Source: Leptodontidium sp. MPI-SDFR-AT-0119 (taxonomy: Eukaryota; Ascomycota; Leotiomycetes; Helotiales; Leptodontidiaceae). Taken from it: DNA of 64,000 nt. The stretch spans positions 124,001-188,000 of the forward strand of contig JAHLEZ010000018.1 in NCBI GenBank assembly GCA_020726505.1, given 5' to 3'. This document shows, piece after piece, positions 15,300 through 27,208 of the stretch. The position numbers and the translations under genes are program-made. The notes under the pieces were generated by a model that had not been told where the DNA came from, did not search any database, and saw only the letters and a program-made list of their open reading frames with translations. The stretch's first letter is position 1, and the number at the start of each line of letters is the position of its first letter.

Positions 15300-18200
15300 G
15301 TAGAGCTATTAACGTAAGATTAATAAGTAACGAATAACGTCGGCGTTTTTTACTTATTAATAAGTACAGTTTACACCGCCATTTTCCCTTTAACCTCTCT
15401 AGAAAAGGGTAAATCGAGTACTTATACTTAATATTCTCTTCTCTTCTTTAATAAATCCATCGAACCCTCGAGAGAGTAACCCTCTCTTTGCTATAGTAGA
15501 CTTAACTTCAGTCTCCTCTTTTAATAATCGAACGCCGCTTAATTACAATAAGTAAACTTAGACCCTATAGTATTAAGCCTTTAAATTCTTTTATATCTTT
15601 TATAAGGTATAGACTTCAGTTAATCTAGAGTTACCGGTCGCTCTAAATATCCTCGAAAACGAGCCTTAAGTACAAACAATCGACTAAGTAAAGGTATAAT
15701 AGGACAAGGAGGCTCTCGATTTCAACTTTAGGGAGTAAGTAAAGTAAAATAGAGACTAACGAGTACTTAAACTTAAAGGACTTAAATTAAGTATAATACC
15801 TCTTATATTATTTAACGTTATTATAGTTACTTTAATATATACTGCCTTAATAAGGGAGTATATTATAAAACACGCATAATAGTCGGAAAAGGCTTAAGCC
15901 TATAAAGTAGTATATAAGTGGATTTAAGAGACAATTAATCCTTTAATTTACTAAAGTGTTATTTAAGAGTGTGAGATTAAGGAGGAATAGAGAGCGAAAG
16001 AGTAACTTAATAAGATAATAAACGAACTAAACGACTTATAATCTTAAACTTTATAAATACTCCTTAAGGTATTAAAGAGAAACTACGCCCCGTCGGAAAC
16101 AAGTAATATCACTAAAGCTCAAGCCAAATATAAAGAGAAGCTCGAAATTGTCAAAATAAAACGAGTTAATCCTAAGGTATAAATTTAAGAGTAACAATTA
16201 GTCTATTAAGATACTTTATTATACGACATTCTAGACGTTAAGGGCCCCTTAGTAATCATTAACTTTATTAAGGTAATGCAAGAGAAGCTCGTACTTAAAT
16301 AGGCTCGCGAACGACTGTCTAAAGTCCTTAGAGATAATACTCTTAGAGTTACTCACAAGTACTTATTACTTTAATACGTTAACTAACTATTAGCGCTTAA
16401 TAAAGAGTCTCTTATAGTTACTAAAAGAAACAAGACAGTTAGATTATACGTTACACTTAAAAGGAGATTAAATACTTTAAGAGTACTACTAATACTAAGG
16501 ACTCCTTCGCCAAATACCTCGATTAACACTTGCCCTTATAAAGTAAGCTCTTACCGACATAAAGCGATCGAGTGTTACAGACTTTAATATTACTACGACG
16601 GCTTAACTAAGGACAAACTACGTAACTTACTATCTACAGAAGAAATTAAGGAAACCCGAATCAAGCTTAAAAAGGAGTTTCCCGACCTTAAACGAGTAAT
16701 CGGCAAGAAAGAGTAAAGACAAGTAATAATAAAGGAAATTACTAAGGGAATAACCTCCGAAAACTCCTTGTCTTTTCTAATAACCTCAGTAAAAGCCTTA
16801 GAACTATTAAGGTATCCCGGCAATATTAATATATATATATAATTAGTTTAAAGTTACTTAATAAGGCTTTCGCCACCTTAAGAATTTACGCTACTATTAA
16901 TATAAATCGACACTTATTCTTAGAGAGTACCTTACTTAATAACGGCGCTATTACTTATTTAGTTAATTCGATTGCTTTATTAGAGCTTAAAACCTTTATT
17001 AAATTAATAAACGACGACAGTATTAAAGCCGGAACGTCGAGCCTTATAATTAAGGGCCGAGGTACTTGTCTTTTTAAGGGTACTCTCTATGGCCCTAACG
17101 GACTAAACACTAAGGACTTAAGGCTTTTTAACGTCGCTGTCGTTAAAGGATTTAATATTAATATTATTTTAGAAGCTTATTTATTATAGGCTAGAGTTTA
17201 ATATAATAGGTTAAATTACACGTTACGCGTGGGATTAACTAAGAGGAGTATTATATTAAATTAATTAAAGTGACAGTTTAATTTAGCTTTCTTTAAATAT
17301 AAGCCTTTTAACTACTCTTTAACTCCTGTAATAACTCTTAACTCTTTAATTCGCTTAACTTATACTTTTTTAATATTCCTTACGCTTTAAAGGAGTATTC
17401 GACAAGGTTTTTAATTAAGTCGACGATATTTGAGACCGCGGCTAAACGACGCTAGGTTATAGCACTTATAAGTAGGGCACTTAGGGAAGGAAGTATTAGA
17501 GAATTTAGTCAAAAATGCGCGTAACGTTAAGATCTTAAGTATTATTTAAATTAAGTGTAAAGAGTACTCTCTAACTGTCGCGTAATAAGTCGTTAGTCGA
17601 AGACCTTCAGAGAAAACAGCTACCTAGCCTTTTTATCGCATTTTTTAAGACTTATTCGACTTCCCTGTCGGATTTAATAAGAACAACTAGCTCTTATTAG
17701 TTAAAGACTAATATAATAAGAAATTCTATAAATAACTCTTAAAAAACAAAAGTTAATCACTGTCTTAAGAACTCTTAAACCGTTTAAGGCGTAGACGAGA
17801 CGTTAATTTAGACTCTCGATTTACAAAATACGCTAAGATAACGACACCTTAGTTATAAGAATTAATAAATTAACTAAGTACGAAAAGTAATATACAGAGA
17901 ATAATATTAATATTAAGGGTACCCTTTCGTATACGCACTAACTTAATAAGAGAACTAAGCACGTAGGCAAGGAAATCATCGAAAAGTCTATTAAGATACG
18001 CCTTTTAATAAACTTACTAGAGAAGCTTTAAATAAAAGTAATTATAGCGGCAATTACTCTTTATAATATAAGTCCGGCTACTTAAAAAGGCTTTAAAAGT
18101 CTAAATGAGATCTTCCACGCCTAGTTTAAGCAATATTTTCAGTATTACGACCTTAAGCTTATTTAGAAGCTTAATACTAATATACGACCTAACTAAAGTA

Positions 18201-20700
18201 ATATATAGGCGTACGGCTATAAAGCCTACCCTATAATTAAGGACCGAGAGGCTCTTTAACAAAAGAGAGTATTTAAAGTCAACCTAAGAGCGCACCTTAG
18301 ATACTTAGTAAGATACGTCTCGTCTAATATATATAAGGTCTAAGTACCTCAATTATAACGTGTAATAGTGACTTAGAACGTTACTTTTAACGAATCCCTC
18401 TTTTATTTAAACTCTCTAAACGTAAAAAGAGTGGTCAGCTAGCTACGCTTAATATTAAGAGATCTTACTAAAATACTAAAAGAAGAGGAGGGACCCTAAG
18501 ACGCTAGAACTAATATAATTAATTAACTAAGCGCACTTAATATACTAGAATTAATAATAAGTACTACTTTAAAAAAGGAATAACTAAGCCAAGTAATAAG
18601 TTTTATAAAAACTACTAAGTTTATAACCTCGGGGGTACTATAGCCTTCGATTAAGCTTTTAATTACGGGGGTAAAGTAACTAATACTACCTTTAGAAAAG
18701 TCAAGATTAATAGAACTCGTTAATAAAAACTCAGGGGTAAAATAATCAAGGAAGAGTATTAGACTTCTTACTCACGAGCACCTTAATTAGGTCTTAAAAT
18801 AAGTCGACAAATCAAGACAGTTAGTGTCTTAGAGTATAATTAAAAGAAATGTCTTACGTAGCGTATTAAACTTTAAAAGAGATATAAGAGTTAAGCGTTA
18901 ATTAATACTATAAGTTATTATATACTCTTAAGGGCTATACGACTAAAAGCGCGGTCTTAAGCGTCAGGGAGTACTTACTTAAGGTGCCGGCCCTAAGTAA
19001 TTAAAAGCTCCGCCTTAAGTAATAAAGTATAAAGAATATCTTAATTTATTAAACTTAAGAAAAGAATTAAGTATAAAGTAATACTTATTACTTCCGGCCT
19101 TAACTAATAATAACTTACTTAAACCTTTACGGAAGAAGAGGGTAAAAGATCAAGTAATTAACGACAGTCGAAAGACCCGAGTTAGTAATAAGATTACGAA
19201 ACCGAATCGAAGCGTCTATATAACAACTATTAAAGAGCTAATTACGGAATCGTTAAACCTATTAAATAACCGTGAGTATTTAGAGGACTTTCTAAGGACC
19301 TTTTAGCCTAGTTAAAAACTAATATAAAGAGACGGGAAAGACTTAAGCGTAGTTCACGCTATAATCTTAGCGTCTATTCTTAAAAATATCGAAATTTAAT
19401 AACTAATTAATCTCCTACGAATATACTAATCTTAATTACTAAAGGACTTATTAAATTAAAGAAACCTTAAGGATTACCCTCTAAGAGAGTACTTCTGAGC
19501 CAATGTAATTAAGGAAATCACTAACTTAAAGTCGCGTAACTATTAAAGAGTCGTCAAATAAAGCTTCGTTACTAAATAACTAATACTATTAAAATAAGTA
19601 TTTCACGCTAAAGTCGATTCTCTAAGGTATTTAATTAAGTGTCACTCGCGAGTTATTATTAAGGGAGACTTACAACCCGAAACGTTAATTCTCTTAATAT
19701 ATACGGCAACCTTAATTACTTGTTCTTTTAAGACCGCTATAATAATAATAGCTCAATTTAATTTAGAGATAATCTAATTTAATATTATTAACGCCTTTAT
19801 TAACACTAAACGAAGCGAATAGAGTACTCGCGTACGCTATTACTTACTAGACAGATTTAAATAAGACGAGATAGTAGTAGAGGTTAATCGTATACTTTAT
19901 AAACTCAGAGACTCGCTAGTACTATAATACAAAGACTTTACTAGAACTTTGTCAAAGTTAAAGTTAATCCCTTATAAAGAGGAGTCTTATATCTTTATAA
20001 ACAAGTAACGTTTAGTCTTTATTATCTTTTATATTAATAATATTTAAGTGTTATATTACTCTTTAGCCCTTAAAGACGCTTAACTTATTATTAACGGCTT
20101 AAATACGGCATACGAGCTTACTAGAGGAGAACTAATAAAGTAGTTTTTAAGTATTCGCGTTATTAAAGATCGTTAAATAAAGACTATTTCTTTAATATAT
20201 AACACTTATATTTAAAAGGTTACTTTGCGATTTGACTTAATAAATAAAAATTACTTAAGTACTCTATTACTTTAAGTCAAGTTACTAAAGAATTAAGGAC
20301 AAGTAACCTTAGTTTAAATTAAGGAGTATTAAAAGAAAGTTAACTTAGTACTTTATATAATAATTATATTACGCGTAGACGTTATATTTGTAACTTTAAG
20401 ACTTTCTTACTTCTTAATTAACCCCTCTTTAAAGTACCTTGCGGCAGTTAATTAAACTATTCATTACCTCTTTAAAACCTGATTTTTACTAATTACTTAC
20501 AACTACAAACTACGCGACTCTTAGCTTATTATAGCTTCAGATACTTTATTTATAGACGATCTCGATACTAGGCGCTCTTTTAATAATTATATTATAATAC
20601 TTTTTAGAGGTTTAATCTTATAAAAAGCGGCCTTATAAAATACAGTTACTACTTCGACTACACAGGCTAAGCTTTTAAGCGTTAAGCGTATGACTAAGGA
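15300..20700 (+). pseudogene. Copia gag-pol (copy 1, RIP relic)
   Basis: Read through stops: a Gag region with a knuckle-like 'C P Y K V S S Y R H K A I E C' near 16520-16570; protease near 16880-17000 ('NNGAITYLVNS'); integrase near 17450-18250 starting with the HHCC motif ('HL*VGHLGKEVLENLVKN'); reverse transcriptase near 19560-20200, with 'NRILYKLRDSLVL*Y' (Copia 'LxKALYGLRQSPxxW') and 'YINNI' at 20030-20044 in place of the catalytic 'YVDDI', as expected from TG-to-TA change; RNase H to about 20620. Protease-integrase-RT is the Copia order. It cannot be translated now. Confidence 0.88.
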
Positions 20701-21305
20701 GATTATAACTTTATAACGTTTCTTTTAAGAGTTACGTCTTAAGTTAAGGGAAATTTAGAGAATCTTCTGCGATAATTAGTAAACGATACAGTTAATTATT
20801 AGGGAAAATTAGCGCATCTCTACTAAGCTACGCCACGTTAATATTTAGAATATATAATTACGCCAAGAGTTTCAAAAGGGCACTTTTTTAGTCGAATATT
20901 TACTTACGAGTTATATACCCGCTAATAGACTTATAAAGAACCTCTCTCGACAGAAATTTAAGAATTTTATTACTCTTATTAACTTAGTCGATATTTATAC
21001 TTAACTAGAGTAACTTACTATAAAGCCCTCACTTTAAAGTAAGTCTTTATACACGTTCTTTACTTTTTCCTTTATTATAAGGGTATTTTCTTATATATTT
21101 ATTATTCCTTTATAAATTCTCTTATTATTTCATTTACTTAAAGAGTAATTAAGCTTAAGAGTGAAATTCACAGTATTTAAAAGATTTAATTACTCTCAAT
21201 AGTTATTCGTTTTTATAATAAAAGTAACGTAATATAAGTAAATTATAAGGGGACACTTAATTATTTAGAGGTTCTTAAGCCTTGCCTTATATAAAAGAGA
21301 GTAAC

Positions 21306-22133
21306 TTATATAATTAAAAGGCCTAAAACCTCCCGAACTAAGTCACTTAACACACTAGTAATCACCTTAATAAGTTCCTTAACCCGAGTAGCTTAAGCTT
21401 CTTGCTCTAGTGTGAGAGCAACTCTAGGAGGCTTATTAGCTATTAGGGCCTAGAAAGTAATAAGACTAGTACTAATGCTAGCGGCCGCAATAGTAGCTCC
21501 ACTAACTCTACTTATAGCTATAGTAAGAGTAGTAACCACAGGAGTAACAAGAGAAGCCGGAGTTGCTCCCCGAGGAGTCTCCTCACTACCCTCTAACTCC
21601 GAGGAGGAATCGACATAGAGAGTAGCCGAGGCCGCACCTAAAGCACGACTAGTAAAGCTAGTTACTCCACCGGCAGCTCTATTAATAATAACTTGACCCT
21701 TAAGGGCCGCTAAAATAAGAGCTCTTAAGCGCTCTAATTCCTAAAAAGGTTAGTAATTACACGTTAGAAAAGAATAACTTAAGGAATTTACTTTCTCGCT
21801 TACGTTATTTAAAAGCGTAGCCTAATAAACTAAGAAGGGGGCCTAAGTAGTAGCAGGAATAACCTTATAAGAGTGGCCTAAGGCGCACGCAAAGTAGCGA
21901 GTACCCCGACTAATAATATTAAAGTACTCGCCGGTACTTTTAGTTTAAAGGGCGCTATTAATATAACCTAAGTAAATAACTACACGCTTAGCTCCCTTAA
22001 TACAAGGAGCACGAGCACGAGTAATAAGAGCAGCTACAGTAGCTCTCTTTAGAGTAAGAGTAGCCTTTAAAGCCTTTTTAGCCTCCTTCTTCTTCTTCGC
22101 CTACTATAATTAGTAATACTTAAATTAATATAT
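21306..22133 (-). pseudogene. Antisense accessory gene of Copia copy 1 (zinc-binding-like N-terminus)
   Basis: Lies between pol and the 3' LTR on the opposite strand. From the position of the lost start (ATA at 22133, where the other copy has ATG) it runs 276 codons in one frame if TAA/TAG are read as RIP-changed CAA/CAG. It begins with a Lys-rich tract ('AKKKKEAKKALKAT'). A conserved segment 'INSALQTKSTGEYFNIISRG' (one Q from TAA) follows, then 'TRYFACALGHSY', a Cys/His motif in which Y replaces C at several places. Next is a Ser/Thr/Ala-rich linker unlike copy 2, then a C-terminal segment 'KELIKVITSVLSDLVREV' that looks amphipathic. A 39-bp in-frame stretch absent from copy 2 (about 21746-21784) has GT...CTAAC...TTTTTAG features and may be an intron. 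Function unknown. It belongs to neither gag nor pol. Confidence 0.75.
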
Positions 22134-22504
22134 AACTTTAAGATCGACGATTAACTCAATTTAATTTAAATAACTTACAACGGCGGACAGACGATTAGCT
22201 TTGACGGTAGTAGCAAATCGTCGTAAGACACCTATAATGCCGGTTAATCGATTTATTAATTGATTAATTAATTGTTAATTAATTAATTAGTTAGTAGATC
22301 GAAAAGAGTCGATTTATATAATGTAAAGTAGTTACAGGATTAAGAATCAAGTGGGGGCTGCGCCACTTTAAATAGGAGGGTTATTTGCTTAACTTAATAG
22401 TACAGGAATAGTTGTGGCCTAAGTATTTAGTTTAGTGTTTACTCTCGCTTAACGTAGCTAACTATAATACTAGTAGCTTACTATTATCACTTAGCTAAGG
22501 GGTG

Positions 22505-22689
22505 TGTCGTACAAGTACGGGCTAATACTCAGTTAGCTACGCGCTATACTAAATATAGTTTCTGCCACGTTATACTACTTTTAAGAGAATAATGTGTTCC
22601 CCTGATTTCCTTATATATTCTAGAAAATAATTAACCACTTTAATTCTCCCTACGTTAATCGCAAGGCTCTACTCCACTTCTGTACCACA
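22505..22689 (+). repeat. 3' LTR of Copia copy 1
   Basis: 185 bp, TGTCGTACA...GTACCACA, less mutated than the 5' LTR at its end. Followed by the CCCTT target duplication. Confidence 0.95.
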
Positions 22690-25083
22690 CCCTTATAATA
22701 CTTACTAAAAAGGACGTCCCCTTCGTCTTCGACAACGCTTATAAAAACGCCTAAGAGACTCTCTAGGAAGCCCTTTAGTCTACGCCGGTTCTCTATTACT
22801 ACGACCTTATTAAGTAAACGTAACTAAAGACTAATTCCTCGGATAAAGTTATTATTAAGGTTCTATTTTAACTTCAAAAGGACGACTCTTTTTACTTTAT
22901 AAAATACTTCTCTAAGACTATAATAAACCCTGAGCTTAACTACTCGATCCACGACAAAGAGATACTAGTAATTTTCTAGTCATTTAAGTAATATCGCCCG
23001 GAGCTCTTAAGTGCCTAGAAGAAAGTCCTTATTTACATAAACTACTAAGCCTTAAAGTATTTTATAATTACTAAGGACTTTACGGCTAAGTAAGCTTAAT
23101 AAGCTGAGTTCTTTACGAATTTCTATTTTATAATTATATATTATACTAAGACAACTAATACGTTAGTTAATACCTTGTTTCGACAGGATTAAGACCTTAC
23201 GGTTATAGAGGCACGTAAGCGGGCTATTTGTAGTTAATAATTAATTCCGACTAATAAAATCGACTCGCGAGTCGTTAGCGACTTTTAACTCTCTGCCGTT
23301 GATCTTATAGACGCCTATATTAAAGTCGTAAAGACAATACCCCTAGTACTTATAAAGGCTATAATCCCGGACCACGATACTAAGTCACGTGACGAGCTAG
23401 AACTAGAACTAGAGCCTAATATAAGAGTACTAGTCGACCTAGAAATCCCTACGCTAAAAGAGTTAAACCTTAACTTTATAATAGCCTATAATATCGCGGG
23501 ATACGATATTATTAATTAAGTACTCTTAACTAATAAGTCTTCGCTTTTACTAGAGCCTCTCTAATAAAAAGCTAAGGAATAGTTATTAAATTATAAACTA
23601 ATAAACGACAAATTACTTTTCTAAGGACGCTTAAAAGTGCCTTTAAAACTGCCGGAACTTTACACGACACTTATTTACTATATATATTTTTAACCTTTAG
23701 TAATATACACAGGGATTAGAAAGACGAAGGCATTACTAAGTCGTAAATATCATTAGAACGGCCTCACCACAGACATAACTCAATACGTAATAAACTATAG
23801 TTACTCTTAATAAAAAGCCTATAAGAATAAAACCCTTAGTTTCTTACACCCCCTACTAATACTTACTCGGCCGTATTAACACCTTATAATAGACTTTACG
23901 AAGCTACCCCTCGACAAGTATAGCTATAACTTCGTTATAGTTATTATTAATCGCTTATTTAAGAAACTAGTCTCGATATCTTATAACGATATAATTACGG
24001 CTAAAGGTATAGTTATTCTTTTCCTTATTTATTAGACTCGATACTTTAGTATACTAGACTTTATTATCTCGGACTAAGGACTTTAATTTGTCTCCTCTAT
24101 TTAAAAAGAATATTATTATATCCTCGGGACTAAGGTAAAGTTAACGACGGCGTATAACTTAAACGTCGACGGCTAAATAAAGGTAACGAACTAATATATT
24201 AAATAGCGGCTTTATCCCTTTTACTACTATTACTAAGACAACTAAAGCGACCTCTTACTAATTATAAATATCACCTAATTAACGTTATTATATAAGTCCT
24301 TAGGCCACTTGTCTCTTTTTTAATTACTTAATAACGTTAAGTTAAGGACTTCCTAGGACTTAATTAACTTAAAGCCACCGGCTATAATAATAAAGAAACT
24401 TAATCGCGAAGAGGCTTTATAAGTAACTTTATAAATAAAAGAAATTATAGAAGTTATATAATTGTCTCTAAAAGACTAATAAGAAAAAATAAAACGACTA
24501 GTAAACCGTGGGTAACGCGCCGTCGATTAAGACGTTAGCGACTTAATACTAGTCGACACTTAGAACTAAAACGTTAATTAACCTTTAAGGAAGTTATCTA
24601 ATAAGTAATACGGCCCTATTAAAGTAATCGCTAGAGAAGGAGAGAGTTAAAGAGTTAAACTCTTAGAAGACTAGTTAATTTATCCCGTCTTTTACTTGCA
24701 CTCGCTCTATAAGTACGTTAATAACCCCTTATTAAAGCAAGCTAAAGTTACGCCGGCACTTATCTAGCTATTACTTAAGTAAAATAAGTGGGAAATTAAA
24801 GGCATCTTTAACTCTAAAGTCATACGGAATAAGCTATTTTACTATATTAAGTAACTAGGCGCTGACGAAGACTTAAAGTAGTACTTATACTTAGACGCTA
24901 TAATAACTCTATATATAATTAAGAGGTTCTACTTAAAGCATCTTAATACTAAAGGCCTACTAAGAGCTTTCTTAAAGTAGCTAAAGGCTTATAACGCTAG
25001 TATTAACGACTATAACGACCTAAAAGATAATATAATTATAACTATAACTACGCGGACGCAGTTTTTTAGGAGGGGGGGGGTAA
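22690..25083 (+). pseudogene. Gypsy RNase H, integrase and chromodomain (RIP relic, second part)
   Basis: Continues the Gypsy pol frame after the Copia insertion ('PL..LTKKDVPFVFDNAYKNA', the RT/RNase H connection). The integrase lies near 23870-24330 ('DFTKLPLDKYSYNFVIVIINR', 'DFIISDQGLQFVSS'). A chromodomain-like segment lies near 24775-24960 ('KWEIKGIFNSKVIRNKLFYY', then 'DEDLK*YLYLDAI'), which places the element among chromoviruses. Chromodomains in these elements are thought to direct integration to marked chromatin. It ends at the G-rich tract before the 3' LTR. Confidence 0.85.
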
Positions 25084-25385
25084 TATTACGACTTACGATA
25101 CGCCTCGTATTCTAATTAACACGGGCTCGTAACATCGCTGGCTATACGATGGCGCTAAGCCTAATAAAGAAGACTAAGTGGCGAGCCTATAATATATTGA
25201 CGTAAATAGCACTCGACTACGCTAAGCCCTATTAGGAGGGTCCTTTATATATATATACTCGAGCCCTCCCTTATAAAGAGCTCTCCTTTCCTCTTTGTCT
25301 TTTCTTCTCGATTCTGAGCGTAGCCTTAGGTCTAAATACAAAGCTTGAGTCAACTCGCCGTATCAACCTTTGGCCAGCCGTAACA
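25084..25385 (+). repeat. 3' LTR of the Gypsy element
   Basis: 302 bp, begins TATTACGAC (RIP form of TGTTACGAC) and ends GCCGTAACA. It is the less mutated partner of 11186-11487 at its right end. Confidence 0.93.
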
Positions 25386-25855
25386 GTTTAGTTTCATTTA
25401 ATTTAGAACTTAAAAATAGATTAATAAAAAAATTAATAAATTAAAAGTACATACTTATAAGTATTACTTATTAATCTACTAATATTATTAATACCCTCTT
25501 TAAAGATATCGTGACTACTTTATAAACTAGTAATTAATACTCCTAAAGTAATATTTCTTGTAAGGCCACTTATAATATTAAATATAAAGTTTTGATTATT
25601 ATTAGTACTACTATAATATTTTCTTAGGCTATTCTCTCGATTTCTGCGTTATTTCTACTTTTATAAACGTATATTAATTTAATATAAAAAAAATACTTCG
25701 TATAATATTCCTTATTACGGCGACGACGCTTAGTTAGTTATTCTTTATTTAATAAATCATTTAGGGAATTATTAAGTTTACTTTTATAAGTAGTAAACCC
25801 AGAATTCTCTCTTATTAGAGATAAAAATAAGAGTACTAGAGGCTTATTATAAAGA
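25386..25855. other. RIP-degraded sequence between Gypsy and the second Copia
   Basis: 470 bp, very A+T-rich. It is probably part of the same unit as 33500-35498, because Copia copy 2 with its AAAGA duplication sits between them. On the minus strand, 25450-25409 has an intron-like form (GTAC...AG) with a TTATTAAT-rich body resembling the units at 33764-34299. No protein recognised. Confidence 0.5.
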
Positions 25856-26040
25856 TGTGGTACAGAAGTGGAGTAGAGCCTTGCGATTAACGTAGGGAGA
25901 ATTGAAGTAGTTAATTGTTATCTAGAATATATAAGGAAATCAGGGGAACACGTTATTCCCCTAAAAGCGGTATATGCTAATAGAATCTAAAACTAGTATA
26001 GCGTATAACTAACCGAGCATCAGCCCGTGCCTATACGACA
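25856..26040 (-). repeat. 3' LTR of Copia copy 2
   Basis: 185 bp; reverse complement of the copy 1 LTR with transition differences. The adjoining CACCCCTT (26041-26048) is the polypurine-like tract on the element's coding strand. Confidence 0.95.
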
Positions 26041-26415
26041 CACCCCTTAGCCAAGTGATAATTGTAAGTCATTAATATTATAATTAGTTACTTTAAGCGA
26101 GAGTAAACACTAAACTGAATAATTAGGCTATAACTATTCTTGTACTATTAAGTTAAGTAAATAACCGTCTTATTTGAAGTGGCGTATCCCCCACTTAATT
26201 CTTGATCTTACAACCTCTCCACAACACATATAAATCGACCTTTCGATCTACTAACTAATTAATCAATTAATAATTAATTAACTAATTAATAAATCAATTA
26301 ATTAATACTATAAGTGTATTAGTGCGCTCTGTTAAGGCCGTTAAGGCTAATCGTTTGGCTGCTATTGTAAGTTATTGAGTTGATTTTTGTTGAGCTAATC
26401 GTTAATTTTAGGGCT

Positions 26416-27208
26416 ATGTGTTAATTTGAATATTACTAACTATAGTAGGCGAAGAAGAAAAAGGATACTAAGAAGGCTCCAAAGGCTACTTCTGCTCTAA
26501 AGAGAGCTGCTGCGGCTGCTTGTGCTTATACTCCCCGGGTTAAGGGAGATAAGCGTTTAGTTATTTGTTTAAGTTACATTAATAGCGCCCTTTAAACTAA
26601 AAGCACTGGCGAGTGCTTTAATGTTATTAGTCGGGGTACTCGTTGTTTCGCCTACTTATCGGGCCACTCTTGTAAGGCTGCTCCCCCTGCTGCCTAGGCT
26701 CCTTTCCTCCTCTACCGCACTGCGCTCTTAAACGACGCAGGTAAAAAGGTAAATTCCTAGGAATTGGAGCGCCTAAGAGCTCCTGTTTTTGCTGCCCTCT
26801 GGGGTGAGGCTGCTACTTCTGCTACTAATAGAGTAACCGGCTTAGGAGGAGGTGACGAGGAGGAGGAAGATGAGGGTAGTGCTATTATTGAAGAGTTTAG
26901 TATATTGTTCTATTTTGAATTTCCCGCGAAATTGAGGCTAAATCGGTTGATTTCTTTTAGATAAAGAGAACTCCTTTAATACTTCAGAGGTTCATGCGCG
27001 GGTTACTAGAAAGTAACTTACTGTTGCTGCTAGTGCTTTGTTCTCTCTAGAGCCTACTCGTGGACTTGCTAGTGTTAGTGGAGCTCCGGCTCTTACTCTT
27101 AAAGAAGAGGCTTCGGCCGCTTGTATTAACGAGCTTTATAGTATGATTAGAAGTGCCTTAGTTACTTTAGCTAGGGAAGTTCGGGGCTTGTTACTTAGAG
27201 ATAATTAG
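26416..27208 (+). pseudogene. Antisense accessory gene of Copia copy 2, with an intron
   Basis: Starts at ATG 26416 ('MC*FEYY*L**A' followed by KKKKD). Every stop in exon 1 (26416-26899) is TAA or TAG, and the surrounding residues fit Gln, as RIP of CAA/CAG gives. Domains: a Lys/Ala-rich basic start; 'KRLVICLSYINSAL', then 'TGECFNVISRG' and 'TRCFAYLSGHSC', a Cys/His cluster; an acidic 'GGGDEEEEDEGS' linker; and a C-terminal segment 'INELYSMIRSALVTLAREVR'. Removing a predicted intron 26900-26960 (GTATAT donor, GGCTAAAT branch, TTTTAG acceptor) joins 'IIEEF' to 'NKENSFNTSEV' in frame, and the total is 244 codons to TAG 27208. That last TAG may itself be a mutated CAG, so the end is uncertain. 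Orientation is opposite to gag-pol of its element. No family recognised. Confidence 0.75.

Larger units (their letters stand above)
15052..22689 (+). mobile_element. Ty1/Copia element copy 1, full length, RIP-degraded, with antisense accessory gene
   Basis: 7638 bp. Two 185-bp LTRs (15052-15236, 22505-22689) are flanked by a perfect 5-bp duplication CCCTT (15047-15051 and 22690-22694), so this is a complete insertion into the Gypsy pol gene. Order of parts: LTR, primer site, gag, protease, integrase, RT, RNase H (the Copia order), then a gene on the opposite strand, a short A+G tract (AAGGGGTG, 22497-22504) and the 3' LTR. A second copy lies inverted at 25856-33494. In stretches compared by eye the two copies differ essentially by transitions. 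Confidence 0.95.
11186..25385 (+). mobile_element. Ty3/Gypsy chromovirus, RIP-degraded, split by a Copia element
   Basis: Two 302-bp LTRs (11186-11487 and 25084-25385) bound an internal region in the order gag, zinc knuckle, protease, reverse transcriptase, RNase H, integrase, chromodomain. A Copia element (15052-22689) plus its 5-bp target duplication interrupts it after the RT. Without that insert the element is about 6.6 kb. A G-rich tract (GGAGGGGGGGG, about 25069-25080) just before the 3' LTR is the likely polypurine tract. All reading frames are full of TAA/TAG stops consistent with CAA/CAG changed by RIP. The five bases flanking the LTRs (AGAAG and GTTTA) do not match. Confidence 0.93.
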
